DNA of 64,000 nt from Paraniabella defluvii (GTDB lineage Bacteria > Bacteroidota > Bacteroidia > Chitinophagales > Chitinophagaceae), in contig CP079215.1 of NCBI GenBank assembly GCA_019316985.1, positions 372,001-436,000 of the forward strand. The letters run 5' to 3'. The notes beneath the pieces are model-generated. The model did no database searches. It saw nothing but the letters and a program-made list of their open reading frames with translations, and was not told the DNA's origin. This document shows, piece by piece, positions 49,647 to 61,269 of this stretch (within the stretch, counting starts at the first letter, position 1; each line of letters begins with the position of its first letter). The translations under genes and the position numbers were made by a program.

Positions 49647-50893
49647 TTAGATAGCCATTAAAAATGCTTCTTCCATTGCTTTAAATTTCGGAGTTACCAA
49701 ATCCATATCCTTACTGATTTTTTGGCTGGTAATCTTCGCATAAATTTGTGTAGTAGATATATTTTTATGCCCCATCATTTTGCTAAGACTTTCGAGAGGT
49801 ACGCCCTCGGTCAAAAACATTGTTCCGAAAGTATGCCTTGCCGTGTGGAAAGTTACTTTTTGCTCCGTAATAATTTCTGCATTTTCAATCAACTTAGCGA
49901 CGTGCTTATTACAAGTCGCATTGGTTGGGATAGGGAATATAAACTCATTACGGGTAGTGCCGATATACTTTTCAATGATACGTTTTGGAATATCCATTAG
50001 ACGAACATTGGAAGCAACGTCTGATTTCTTTCTACGGCTGATAATCCATTGATGCCCGTCAAAGAATGATTGTATATTGCTCCTTTTTAATTTCTTAATA
50101 TCTGCATACGCAAGCCCTGTAAAACAACTGAAAATAAACAGGTCTTTTACAACTTCATACCGTTTGTGCGGAGGCTTACTAAGCATTAGTTTCTCAACGT
50201 CCTCTTTCAATATGTAACCTCGGTCGGTTTCCTCCATACTGATTTCGTAATCCTCAAAGGATAATCACGTATCAGCCCTTTTTAATCGCTAACTCCGCCA
50301 AAGCCAAAACAGGCATTGTGTACACCCAAATAGTATTATGGCTTAACTGTAAATCATAGCGGAGGTAAAAATCAAACTCACGGATAAAATCGTTATTCAA
50401 TTCACGAAAAGCCATATCGTCACGATGATACCGTAACTCTATGAAGTTGGAAAGATGATTGTAAACTGTGATGTACTTATTGTAAGTACCCTCTGAACGT
50501 TCTTCCTTTTCGACCAATTTTTTAAATTGTTCGTTTTGGTCGTTGAAAACTTTTAGGATAGCATCGTCCATTACACCAACACCCAAAAAGGAGAGCTTCA
50601 CTTTCTGCGAAGTGGCAAAGCCCTCGTGTTTGAGCATATCTTCATAAATCGTATCAATACGACCTCGAATGTTGTCTAATTTCTTGTTTACTTTTAATGC
50701 TTCTGCACTTTTGCCTAAAACTCTACCGAATTTTAAATCCCAATTATCAGCGTTAATTTCTAACTTTGTTCCGAAAGTTTTAGGCACTCCGTCAATGGTA
50801 ATACGTGCCATAATCGGAGCATTACCATTCTTTTTGGTTCGTTCTTTTCAGGTAGAAAAGCAATTTAAACGTTGACCTTTTTGTCTGTTCCAT
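49647..50893 (-). CDS. ICE tyrosine integrase
   Basis: About 415 residues. Arm-binding start (RITIDGVPKTFGTKLEINAD), SAM-like core-binding domain (SEGTYNKYITVYNHLSNFIE) and catalytic domain. The catalytic-domain boxes HTARHTFGTMFL (about 353) and GHKNISTTQIYAKI (Tyr about 385) are present; the first Arg box reads CFTGLAYADIKKL, without the usual Arg, as in IntDOT-type enzymes. Frames change near 50840 and 50250; the start at 50893 (MEQTKRSTFKLLFYL) comes from the restored frame. It inserts and excises the element. Confidence 0.85.
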
Positions 50894-51588
50894 AACCACA
50901 ATGTTTAATGTTTAAAATTAAATTACATTGAGTTACAAGGAAACGTAAAAGGGGTGCAAAAGACTGAAATATAATCAGTTAGATTTGGGTAGTTACCGAC
51001 TGAATTGGTAACGATTTAGGAACCTAACTTTGTATTTTCCAGCCCAAAACCTATCGGACAGAGAGTTCTCAAAAAGACTACACTTTTATAAAGCATTGTA
51101 TAATAACGGGGTTAACCGTTTTGCCTATCTTTGCTTTTTATTAATCTTTTTTAAAAAGTAAATAGGAATACCCGTACAGGCTTCCGTTAGGAATATTGAT
51201 TACACAGATAACAGGTCTCCCCGCTCTTATACAAGCGAGGAATTAAAACGGAGCGATAAAATAGAAGAAATTAAGAAGGGCGGCGGATAATATTATTCCA
51301 CAAGCCATTGCATTTAATGGCTGCTAACTGATTGCGGGATATATACTCAGTTGTGATGAACATGATACAAAAATAGGGAATCAATATGCAAACATCCATG
51401 CTGGCCACTTAACATTTTTCAAATAACCCTAAATATCCTCGAGCTCAACTGTGAGAACTATATGCCCCTTTTCTTTGTCCTGCGTTGTTGCGGTTAAGCC
51501 CAGGGCAACCAACCAGTTTTACACAAGCTTTCAACCAAACAGCGCCGGGTATTGACAGGGATTTTCAATTCCCCTATTTTTGTCGGCC
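50894..51588. other. Right end of the ICE and mutS upstream region, no gene
   Basis: No coding sequence or tRNA is recognisable. Near int lie two inverted repeats: ACTGA/TCAGT (50962-50978) and GTTACC/GGTAAC (50992-51012), which could be integrase or regulator sites. CTAACTTTGT (51026-51035) and CTATCTTTGC (51123-51132) resemble the CTnDOT-type attachment core (TAnnTTTGC) and also -7 promoter boxes. The junction with host DNA probably lies between 51.0 and 51.2 kb. The stretch from 51140 to 51588 shows nothing I can name. Confidence 0.4.
51005..51034 (+). promoter_or_regulatory. Promoter reading toward mutS
   Basis: TTG at 51005 and TAACTTTG at 51027 are spaced as in Bacteroidota promoters (19 bases between). 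It may drive a leader or mutS, or be part of the attachment site. Confidence 0.4.
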
Positions 51589-54260
51589 ATGTCTAAAGCG
51601 AAAAAGAATATTGAAGAAACCCCGATGATGCAGCAGCATAAGGCTATTAAGCAAAAATATCCTGATGCGGTGCTGCTATTTCGCGTGGGCGATTTTTATG
51701 AAACTTTTAGCCAGGATGCAGTGATTGCCTCGCAGGTTTTAGGAATCACTTTAACCAAAAGAAATAATGGCGCTGCCGCATCTTTAGACCTGGCAGGATT
51801 TCCGCATCATGCGCTGGATACGTACCTGCATAAACTGGTGAAAGCGGGTTACCGGGTGGCCATATGCGATCAGCTGGAAGATCCCAAGCAAGCCAAGGGC
51901 ATAGTAAAGCGGGGTGTTACCGAAATGATCACACCGGGTACCGCAATTAATGACAAACTGCTGGAATATAAGAGCAATAACTTTTTGGCGGGCATACATT
52001 TCGTTGATGACAACCAGTTTGGCCTGGCTTTCCTGGACCTCTCTACCGGGGAATTTTTAATAGCAGAAGGCGACCGGGAATATGCTGATAAATTATTACA
52101 AAGCTTTTCTCCTTCCGAAGTTGTTTTTCAACGTCATCAGCAGAAAAAGTTCAAAGAATTCTTTGGCGGAAAGATGTACGTGTATACGCTTGACGAATGG
52201 ATCTTTGATGAGCACTATGCGCAGGATATACTTTTAAAACATTTCCAGACCCATTCCTTAAAAGGGTTTGGTATCGAGGATCAAAAAAAGGATTAACTGC
52301 TGCGGGAGCTATCATCCACTATTTGCGGGATACCGAGCATCCCAATCTTCAACATATCACTTCTTTACAAAGCATACACCGCAATGATTTTCTATGGATG
52401 GATCGCTTTACGATTCGCAACCTGGAATTAATATATGGCAATAACGAAGGGGATCATACATTATTAAAAGTATTGGATAATACGGCTTCTCCCATGGGCG
52501 CCCGTATGTTAAAGCGTTGGCTCTTATTTCCCCTGATCGATATTGACAAAATAAACGAGCGCCTGGCGCTGGTAGAAACCCTGATCAAAGAAACAGATCT
52601 GCGCAATGAACTGGTACAGGCAATTAAGCTTTGCGGAGATATTGAGCGGCTGGTGGCCAAAATACCTACTAAAAAAATAAATCCACGGGAAGTGCTTCAA
52701 CTTGCCAAAGGATTACAGCAGGTGCAACTGGTTAAAGAACTTTGTACTGTGCACAGCAACGATTACCTGCGGCGCATAGGCGAAGCTTTAGACCCCTGCC
52801 CTGAAATAGCCCAAAAGATCTTCCGTGAAATTATAGAAAATCCACCGGCAACAGCGGTTAAAGGAGGGTTTATTAATAATGGTATCCTGGCAGAACTGGA
52901 TGAACTGCGTGAAATATCGCAAAGCGGTAAAGCCTACCTGGCAAAGATGCAGGCCGCTGAAGCAGAGAAAACAGGCATTACCTCTTTAAAGATAGGGTTT
53001 AATAATGTATTCGGTTATTACCTCGAAGTAACCAACAGCCATAAAAACAGGGTGCCGGAAAACTGGATCAGGAAACAAACCCTGGCCAATGCAGAACGAT
53101 ATATCACCCCGGAGTTGAAAGAATATGAGGAGAAAATAACAGGCGCCGAAGAAAAGATACTGGTTCTGGAGCAGCAGCTATACGACCAGCTACTTAATGA
53201 ATTATTTCAATACCTGCACCCCGTTCAAACCAATGGCAATTTACTGGCTGTTATTGATTGCCTGAGCTGTTTTGCGCATAATGCCATCCACTACCAGTAC
53301 CGGAAGCCAGAGTTACATGAAGGGGACGACTGGCTGCTGAAAGAAGCACGTCACCCGGTAATTGAACGCCGCCTGCCGGTAGGCGAAAGTTATATACATA
53401 ACGATACGGAGCTCAATAAAACCGATCAGCAGATCATTATTCTCACCGGGCCCAACATGAGTGGTAAATCAGCCTTATTGAGGCAAACCGCGCTGATTAC
53501 CTTAATGGCGCATATCGGTAGCTTCGTTCCGGCGGCAGAAGCTAAGATCTCTTTAACCGATAAGATCTTTACCCGTGTAGGCGCGTCTGATAATTTAAGC
53601 GGTGGCGAAAGTACGTTCATGGTGGAGATGAATGAAACGGCAGCTATCATCAATAATATTACACCCAGAAGTTTAATACTGTTAGATGAAATCGGCCGCG
53701 GCACTTCTACTTATGACGGCATCTCTATTGCCTGGAGTATTGTGGAACATTTGCATCAATCGCCTCATCAGCCCAAAACATTATTTGCCACACACTATCA
53801 CGAATTGAATGAGCTGGAAGAAAAATTTCCCCGCATCAAAAACTATCATATCACCAATAAAGAGGTTGGTAATAAAATCATCTTCCTGCGAAAGCTGGCA
53901 CGCGGTGGCAGCACCCATAGCTTTGGTATTCATGTGGCAAAAATGGCGGGCATGCCTGCGTCACTGATTCAACGGGCCAATGAAATTTTGACACAGTTGG
54001 AAAGCCAGCATGTAGAGGAAGGACAGCATGGTAGCGGAGAAGCTGGATCATCAGACCATCCTAAAACAGTTAATACCGATCTTTCTGAAAGAGTAAAACG
54101 CCTCAACGATCCTAAGTTCCAGCTTTCTATTTTTGATGCACATAGCCAGACTTTTGATGAGATCAGGCAATTACTTTCCAATATTGATATTAATCGGTTA
54201 ACGCCTGTGGAAGCGTTATTGAAACTGCAGGAGATTAAGGGAAGTTGCATTAAAGTTTAA
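51589..54260 (+). CDS. mutS: DNA mismatch repair protein MutS (one frame break)
   Basis: About 890 residues. Mismatch-reading F-x-E motif in LLFRVGDFYETF (about 37), connector, lever and clamp regions, Walker A TGPNMSGKSALLRQ (about 620), LILLDEIGRGTSTYDG Walker B and the ATHYHEL signature. A single lost base in the A7/G2 run near 52286 splits it; restoring it gives GLTAAGAIIHYLRD. I start at ATG 51589 (MSKAKKNIEE), nine bases after an upstream TTG. First host gene beyond the ICE. Ends with an inverted repeat. Confidence 0.95.
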
Positions 54261-54289
54261 GGTTCGATGTTATTTTCCCAACCTTAAAC
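54255..54289. terminator. Inverted repeat between mutS and the convergent PHP-like gene
   Basis: GTTTAAGGTT and AACCTTAAAC form a perfect 10-bp stem overlapping the mutS stop. The T tract is weak, so the termination role is likely but not certain. Confidence 0.45.
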
Positions 54290-54308
54290 ATTAAACCTTG
54301 AATTTGCC

Positions 54309-56374
54309 TTATTCCAGCCATATCATCGGCGTAAAAGCCCCGTTGGCGGCTATATCCCATGCTTCAATGCGCACCCATTTTCTACCGGAAAGATTTACCG
54401 GCCAGGAAAATTGATGTTTGCCAAAAGCGGTTGTATGGTTAAGATTGATCCGCTCGCGGTATACCTGTTTTCCGTCACCCGAAACAATCTCCGCAAAATT
54501 CATCGGGAAATTCCATTGCAAGGCAGCTTCGATATTTACTTTTTTGAGCCTCCCAATTTCAGCACATCTCCCGATTGTTTACCATTGATGGTAAAGTTGG
54601 GGATAAGTACTTCGCCTGTTGAAACAAAAAACTTCCCGTTGCGCATGGCATCAAGAACCGGCTGCCAGCCCTGCCCGTATGCGGGCAGCTGGTTCAATTT
54701 TAAATAAATTACATTTAAATGCGCATACATTTCATTTTGATGGGTGATGGTGAAAATATCCGACTCGGCAATCGCATGCTTTTTATGTCCCCAGTTTGCC
54801 ATATCATCTACCAGTTTCAGTACTCTTTCGCTCAGCTTAGGCCACGAAAGGTCTGCCGGAATTGACTTCAGGCTGCGCCCAGATAAGTGTCCGATTTAAA
54901 GAACGCCTCGTCTTTGTATATATCAGGATAACCGGTTGAAGCTTTGGTACGGGCATGCGCCACCCAGGCCAGGCCTTTTTCTTTTCCAGCAGCTTCAACA
55001 TTTCTTCTTTATTCCCTACGCGGTATACGATTCCGTATTTTGGATCTTCTGTTTGAAAAGGCGCCTGTTCTTTCCTCGACATAACCCAGTAAACGGGTTT
55101 GGGAAAAAATGCCAGCCAATGACCACCATAGAAATTATTAGCTTCTTCCCCGGGTAATAAAAGAAAGCTGCTATCAGACAGGCGTTTGGTTTGATCGAAC
55201 AGGGCTTTTAGCTCTACCAACCTTATTGAGTCTGGCCCTTTGGGATGCCCCGGGCCGTGAAACTCAGCGAGCTTTACAATATCTAATCCTGCATTTTTAA
55301 GCACATCAACAAACTCCGGTTTTTCAGGAACAGGTTTACCACTCAATACCACATCCATTATAAACTCATTGTGAAAATGGGTGGCCATTCTTTATGTCCC
55401 GGCAATTGCGGAAACACATCATTATTGGTAAACCGCTTTACCTGTTCTAAGGTGCCTTTCGCATTTTTACTGCTGGCCAGGCAAAAGAAATTCAATCGCT
55501 GCTGCGTTTGCGGCGGTGCGTTAAACCAGGGCACAAACCTCCTGTCGCCTGCGGGCTCCTGCCTGATACCTATTCCAAAATCGGGCAGGAGGTTGAGGTA
55601 GCTCGTCCCGTACCAGGTAAATTTTAAATTAAACGCTTCATCCAGCGGGTAAAAGTATTGATGCGGGGCAGGAAAAACAGCGAGGCTCCCGGTTGTATTT
55701 TCGCCAATTACTGTACGATATTTCACTTCCACATCGGTGGCAGGCGTGTTCATTGCAGGCTCCATTTTCAGCAGGGTGTTTTTTACATCCGACCACGCTA
55801 CATTTTTCCAGAGGCTTTTTTGCTTACCATGCCGGCATCATATAAAATAGCAACAGAGTCCTGGGCCGTTGCCATCACCGCCGCTACATTAAATAAAGGA
55901 CTCCCATTGTAAAAAGTAATTTCTACATGCCCTGAAAAGTTCCGGCTAGTTGCTTCAGAAATTTTTACTACCGTTGACGCCCCAACGGTATGTACACTGG
56001 CCTTGCTTTTACGGAGCCGGACCAGCTCGGTAGTGTAAGGCCTGTTGGGCACTTTATCAAAGAACACATCCCAGCCGCCACTCTCGGGGCCTAAAGTTCT
56101 CTTTCCTGCCGCAAAACAAAGGCGGGGTCTAGTCCCTTTACTATTTCAACAGCGTGTCCGTTAACCTCTTCCGCTATACTGCTAAACAATGGCTGGCCGT
56201 TCTGGAGATCAAGCACCAGGCTTGAAAAAGAGGACCCATTGGGCCATTTTACAGTAAGCTTTCCTGACTGGCTGTAACGATGGCGCCGTTATTTTTATAG
56301 GCGTTAAGGTTAATATACTGTGCATTAAGAAAAACGCTGAGCATCAGCAACAGGAAGATGAATATTTTTTTCAT
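54309..56374 (-). CDS. Secreted protein with PHP-like metal-binding motifs (many frame breaks)
   Basis: About 688 residues in six fragments. Signal peptide (MKKIFIFLLLMLSVFLNAQ), a beta-rich N-terminal region (RNFSGHVEITFYNGSPLFNV), then ATHFHNEF, LAEFHGPGHPKGPD, LLPGEEANN, and restored WVAHART and AESDIF. This H-x-H, H, E, H, D series is the order of PHP/CehA-type metallohydrolase ligands. C-terminal beta domain (FGKHQFSWPVNLSGRKWVRI). It likely acts in the periplasm or outside the cell. Substrate unknown; the start at 56374 is preferred since it opens the signal peptide. Breaks near 56260, 56100, 55790, 55380, 54970, 54830 and 54530. Confidence 0.55.
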
Positions 56375-56487
56375 ATGTATATACTTTGAAAAGGCAACCA
56401 GGTGAAAGATAATAAAAAACATGCAAAATGCATTTTGCAAAATTGGTCGGGTTTATCAATCGTTAATCTTTCGTTTCTTTGCAAACC

Positions 56488-57740
56488 ATGAAAATTCATA
56501 AAAAAATAATTTGGATGGGCAGCCTGCTGCTTGGTTTTTATGCAGATGCACAGGAGATCGTTGCCGATACTTCCCGAAAAGAAAAGACAACGGTTGCTTT
56601 TAACGAAAAAGGGCTGCAATTCAGAAAGGGGATGATTTCCTGATGACCTTTCGTTTTCGTGCACAGTTACGTGCAGGTTACTTGAGCAGGCTGGATGATG
56701 AAGATGAAGCAGGCTTTGAAGCCCAGATCAGGAGAATGCGCCTCCGTTTTGAAGGTTTCCTTATTTCTCCCAAGCTGGAGTATAAATTACAATTGGGCTT
56801 TGCCAACCGGGATATGGACCTGGAAAGCGGGGCGCCTCAAATTGTTAGGGATGCGGTATTTTATTATAAACCAGGGAAAGCATGGTCTTTTGGTTTCGGA
56901 CAAACCAAGCTGCCCGGAAACAGGGAAAGGGTTAATTCTTCGGGCGAATTACAGATGCCGGACCGCTCTATTGCTAACAACCGTTTCACCGTTGACCGCG
57001 ACTTCGGTTTGTTTATTGACAAAGATTTTGAAATAAAAAAACATGTTATTCAATTAAGAACAGCGGTTTCGTCGGGAGATGGCCGCGGGCAACTGGCAAC
57101 CGTTCACGGACTGGCTTATACAGGCCGCGTGGAATATATGCCTTTCGGACATTTTAAAAACAAGGGCGATTATTTTGAAGGCGACCTGGACTTTGAAGAA
57201 ACTCCAAAAGTATCGGTGGGCTTTACTTATACTAAAAATTTCAAAGCTAATCGTACGGGCGGGCAACTGGGCAAACCCATGTTCAGCGCCTATAATGAAG
57301 ATGAAGAATTGCTGGCCAATATCCGTACCATTATGGCCGATGCCGTTTTGAAATACCAGGGCTGGGCTTTCCTGGGCGAATATTACGACCGCAAAGTGGA
57401 TGACTTTTCGGTAAAAGACTTCAGCGCGCGGCCGGATGACCAACTTATTTTCCTGAAAATGCCTGCAGGCATCGCAGTTAACGTTCAGGGCAGTAAGCTG
57501 TTTACAAAAAAAGACGAGATCACCTTACGCTATACTACTGTAAATCCGCATAAAAGCCTCCAAAACTACCAGTATAAATTAATCACGAAAGCAATAGGCT
57601 ATTCTCATTATTTCAATAAGCATAAATTTAAGATACAGGGATATGTCGGTTGGGACGACCGCCAGGGAGAATCGGAAGAACTGGATGATGCATTTGAAAA
57701 TCGTTTAAATGCTATGGTACAGGTAGAGATCGGCATTTAA
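56488..57740 (+). CDS. OprP/OprO-type porin
   Basis: About 417 residues. Signal peptide (MKIHKKIIWMGSLLLGFYAD), then the family start KGDDFLMTFRFRAQLRAGYL, RRMRLRFEGFLISPKLEYKL, and GFGQTKLPGNRERVNSSGEL and RSIANNRFTVDRDFGLFI, typical of phosphate-selective porins O and P. One base lost near 56633. It forms a beta-barrel pore; anion or phosphate selectivity is inferred from the family. Confidence 0.8.
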
Positions 57741-57793
57741 AGGATTTTGGGCTCCCATCAAACTTTTTGTATACAACAACTGTTTTGTAAATC

Positions 57794-58531
57794 ATGAAAT
57801 TAGATATTCTGGCTATTGGCGTTCACCCGGATGATGTTGAACTAGGCTGTTCGGGTACATTACTCAAAGAAATACAACGTGGTAAAAAAGCGGGGATCAT
57901 TGACCTGACGCAGGGAGAACTGGGTACCCGCGGTACCATAGAAACACGTTATAAAGAAGCGGCTGAGGCAGCCAGGATCCTGGGTGTTTCGGTGCGGGAA
58001 AACCTGAAGATGCGTGATGGTTTTTTCAAAAACGACGAAGAACACCAGTTGCAATTAATCAAAACCATCAGAAAATACCGCCCTGATATCATTTTGGGCA
58101 ATGTATTGACTGATCGCCACCCCGACCACGGCAGAGCGGGTAACCTGATCAATGACGCCTGCTTTCTTTCAGGGCTCGCGAAAATAGAAACTACTGATGA
58201 TGAGGGCAATGCACAGGAAAAATGGAGACCACGCTATTTCCTCCAATACATGCAGGACTGGTACCACGAGCCGGATCTTTTGATTGATGTAAGCGACGTG
58301 GTGGAAACCAAAATGAAGTCTATAGACGCATATATCACGCAATTTCACACCAGCGAAAGCGAAGCAGACGGTCCTCAAACCTATATATCTACTCCCGATT
58401 TTAAAGAAAGCCTTTTAGCACGTATGCGAATGATGGGCAAACGCATCGGGGTAAAGTATGCCGAAGCCTATATTACTCAAAAACATATAGGGCTGAGCAA
58501 CCTGGATGGTCTTATTTTACAAGAAACCTGA
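57794..58531 (+). CDS. bshB1: Bacillithiol biosynthesis deacetylase BshB1
   Basis: Intact, 245 residues. LmbE-type zinc deacetylase with GVHPDDVELGCSGTL (H11, D13, D14), the RGTIETRYKEAAEAARILGV block and TDRHPDHGRAGNLI for the third zinc ligand, all in family spacing. It removes acetate from GlcNAc-malate in making bacillithiol, a thiol found in Bacillota and many Bacteroidota. It follows the porin gene by 53 bases. Confidence 0.9.
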   Translation: MKLDILAIGVHPDDVELGCSGTLLKEIQRGKKAGIIDLTQGELGTRGTIETRYKEAAEAARILGVSVRENLKMRDGFFKNDEEHQLQLIKTIRKYRPDIILGNVLTDRHPDHGRAGNLINDACFLSGLAKIETTDDEGNAQEKWRPRYFLQYMQDWYHEPDLLIDVSDVVETKMKSIDAYITQFHTSESEADGPQTYISTPDFKESLLARMRMMGKRIGVKYAEAYITQKHIGLSNLDGLILQET

Positions 58532-58618
58532 TTGTTGTCAGTTTTGCATTTTTTTACCTTATCGGCGGCATAAAAATAGTTACCTTTGCAACCTTAAACA
58601 ACAAAGAAATTATTATTG

Positions 58619-59697
58619 ATGTCAGTACCCAAGTTTGCTACGCCACCTCCTCCCTCTTTTCATACGGTTTAAAAACGCGTATCAATGACTATTTTAAACA
58701 GCAGGGAAAGCCTAGTACCGGTAATTTCAGGCTTTATTCCAAAGCTTTATTCCTTGTAACGGGTTTTCTGGCTTTGTATGTACATGTGGTGTTTTTTACT
58801 CCCCGCAGGCTGGGCTATTGCCGAATGTTTGCTGCTAAGCCTGTTTACTTCCGCCATTGGCTTTAATATCATGCACGATGGCGCTCATGGCAGCTTTAGC
58901 AGCAAGCCCTGGGTGAATACCCTTGCAGCATCTTCGCTTAATTTTCTGGGAGCAAATACCTTTATGTGGAAAATGAAGCATAATGTAATTCATCATGCTT
59001 ATACAAATATTGATGGTATCGACGATGACCTGGATGCCAAGCCCTTCCTCAGGTTATGTGAAACCCAGAAGCATTACAAATTTCACAAATACCAGCATCT
59101 CTACTTCTGGTTTGCGTATTCGCTACTTTACCTGTTCTGGATATTTTTTTCCGATTATAAAAAGTATTTTACTAAAAAGGTGGGCGACATTCCTTTGAAA
59201 AAGATGACGTCTAAAGATCACCTTATTTTTGGGGCTTTAAGTTATTGCACATTGTAATTTTCGTGGTAATACCGGTAATTATGGTAGGTTGGAGCGCCTG
59301 GGCTATCGGTTTTGTCAGTTATGGTTTATTTGCCGGTTTTGTACTAAGCATTGTATTTCAGCTGGCTCATACGGTAGAGCACACGCATTTCCCCGTGCCT
59401 AATGCGGAAACTAATAAAATTGACGATGAATGGGCGATTCATCAGTTAAAAACCACGGCCAATTTTGCTACTAAAAACAGGTTAGCCTGCTGGTTTATGG
59501 GTGGCCTGAACTTCCAGGTAGAACACCACCTGTTCCCTAAGATCTCCCATATACATTATCCAAGAATTAATAAAATTATTACCGCCACCTGCAAGGAGTT
59601 TAATGTACAATATATAGAATACAAAAAGGTAAAGGATGCAGTTATTTCTCATGTATCCTACCTGAAACAATTAAGTTCTCCTGCTCTGGCACATTAA
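58619..59697 (+). CDS. Membrane fatty acid desaturase
   Basis: About 360 residues. Three histidine boxes: MHDGAHGSF, KMKHNVIHHAYTN and FQVEHHLFP, the last with Gln as in front-end-type desaturases. Helices include LFLVTGFLALYVHVVFF and IVIFVVIPVIMVGWSAWAIG. Frames change near 58668 and 59247. TACCTTTG (58581-58588) upstream fits a -7 box. It introduces a double bond into acyl chains for membrane fluidity; the position is not predictable here. A strong terminator follows. Confidence 0.85.
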
Positions 59698-59710
59698 AGT
59701 GTAAAAAATA

Positions 59711-59750
59711 CTAAAAAAAAGCCGGCATCAATGGTGCCGGCTTTTTTTTT
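59711..59750 (+). terminator. Terminator after the desaturase gene
   Basis: AAAAGCCGGCA pairs with TGCCGGCTTTT around a seven-base loop with long A and T flanks. Confidence 0.9.
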
Positions 59751-60099
59751 ATTCTTCCTAACAGCTAACCTCCTATTCTGTTGTTTCAAATCAATAAAAA
59801 TGCTGAAAGTGGCGTTTAAAATTACCGGGCTAGTCACCACTATTTGATTTATTTCAAACTATTTACCCCAAGAAAAAGGGTTTGCATCGTCATATTGCAC
59901 TTATATCTTATTAAAAAAATCTTTGGATATATGTCCTTTTAATCTATTAGTAGATTAACTTTGTATTAACAAGCCATTTAAGCCCTCAAAATACACAGCC
60001 TTGAATTCACCTGTCCCTTTTTTGAAACACCGGTTTGTAACAGTTTTTATTAGCTCAGTTGTTCAATATCAAATTAGAATTATAGCTTTTTAAGTTTTA
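59751..60099. other. Intergenic region upstream of the pilus-like operon
   Basis: No gene. It holds the operator-like palindrome and -7 box given separately and, beyond them, about 135 bases of AT-rich leader with no clear structure. Confidence 0.5.
59940..59963 (+). promoter_or_regulatory. Promoter with overlapping palindrome
   Basis: TAATCTA-TTAG-TAGATTA is a perfect inverted repeat that runs into the -7 box TAACTTTG (59956-59963). A repressor at the palindrome would block this promoter, which would drive the operon starting at 60100 after a leader of about 130 bases. No good -33 box is seen at the usual spacing. Confidence 0.5.
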
Positions 60100-60642
60100 A
60101 TGCTGATGGTGAAATTTGTACATGTAGCAGTGTGTCTGTTACTTTTTTTTTCTCAGCGGCTTCACAGCATGTAGAGGCTAAGGCTGATATGCAGGTACTG
60201 ATACGCGATTTTTTCCAGGTAAGCAACCTGGCTACACAAGGACAGATCATTACCCTGGAGTTAAATGACGAAAGCGATGCAGAAACAGGTATCAAGAAAG
60301 AAATTAAATCTAACCTGATGGTTACGTCTACAGTAGATTATAATCTTTTTGCACGGGCGGCCTTCCCGTGTTTTATAACCACCAGAGCAGAAAAAGCTTT
60401 CCTTCCACGGTGTTAATGCTTGAAATTGTTAATACCGACCTCACACTAAAAGGAACCACCATAGAAAAAGTACTTCGTTTAAGCACCCTGAACCAACCGC
60501 TTATCTCCGACGGAAACCGCTGTTTAAGAGCGCTATTGATATCCGCTACAGCATACCGGCCGAGCAGGCCAAAGAACACCTGGTAAAAGCCGGCTCTGGC
60601 GTTTTTTCCAACACCGTTATTTATACAATAAGTCCTCAATAA
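60100..60642 (+). CDS. Secreted pilus-subunit-like protein 1 (frameshifted)
   Basis: About 180 residues. Signal peptide (VKFVHVAVCLLLFFLSAASQ), then IRDFFQVSNLATQGQIITLE. The C-terminus IDIRYSIPAEQAKEHLVKAG and SNTVIYTISPQ parallels that of the next gene. Frames change near 60150, 60380 and 60523. The ATG at 60106 is an equally good start. Compatible with a small beta-sandwich subunit of the spore coat U/DUF4402 type; this is inference from pattern. Confidence 0.5.
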
Positions 60643-60667
60643 TTAGTTTAACCCCAAAAGCAACACA

Positions 60668-61222
60668 ATGAAAAAGTGTATCCTTTTATCCGCACTGGCC
60701 CTATCCGGTGTATTTATTTCAGGTACTGCCTATTCACAGGCCACCTCCTCTACCAATGTTAAGATTGTTCTTTCCGATTTTATCACCACGGAAAATGGCG
60801 CTGGTACAACAGCAGGCGAAACACCCGGCGCAGGCGCTGAAGTTTTATTTGCTTATCCGGATGCTGCCTCTTATACGGCCCTTAAAGCAGTTAACCAACC
60901 GGGCCACCTTAAAGTTACTGCCACCAAAACTTTTCAGGTAACGGTGAAAGCAATGGGAGCCAATTTTGTGCACAGCACTACACCTGCTAATGTGATCCCG
61001 GTAAATGTTGTAGACATTGTACCCACCGCACCGGGAAGCGGTACCGCCACAACGGTAACGCTGAGTAATGCGGAACAGGTTATTTTAAGTGGTGTTGACC
61101 CTGGTATTAAAACAATTGATGTAAACTACCAGATACCAGCCGCTAAAGCCCAGGCCAGCATTCTTGGAAAGCCGTCGGGAACTTATCAGCAGGTAGTTGT
61201 TTATACGTTCTCTCAACCCTAA
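60668..61222 (+). CDS. Secreted pilus-subunit-like protein 2
   Basis: Intact, 184 residues. Signal peptide ending AYSQ, then ATSSTNVKIVLSDFITTENG, HLKVTATKTFQVTVKAMGAN and the end IDVNYQIPAAKAQASILGKP with GTYQQVVVYTFSQP. The strand pattern and the terminal GTY...VxYTF resemble spore-coat-U/archaic fimbrial subunits. It is 25 bases after the previous gene and 47 before the chaperone. Confidence 0.55.
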   Translation: MKKCILLSALALSGVFISGTAYSQATSSTNVKIVLSDFITTENGAGTTAGETPGAGAEVLFAYPDAASYTALKAVNQPGHLKVTATKTFQVTVKAMGANFVHSTTPANVIPVNVVDIVPTAPGSGTATTVTLSNAEQVILSGVDPGIKTIDVNYQIPAAKAQASILGKPSGTYQQVVVYTFSQP

Positions 61223-61269
61223 TATTATCAGCCCTTATTTTCACGCAAGGCAAAATTAAGCCCTCTGAT

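Noticed and set aside
50894..51588. tRNA gene as attachment site
   Set aside because: I found no cloverleaf or TTC-arm motif in this stretch.
54309..56374. Several small secreted proteins
   Set aside because: The six fragments read on as one protein with one signal peptide and ordered PHP-like ligands.
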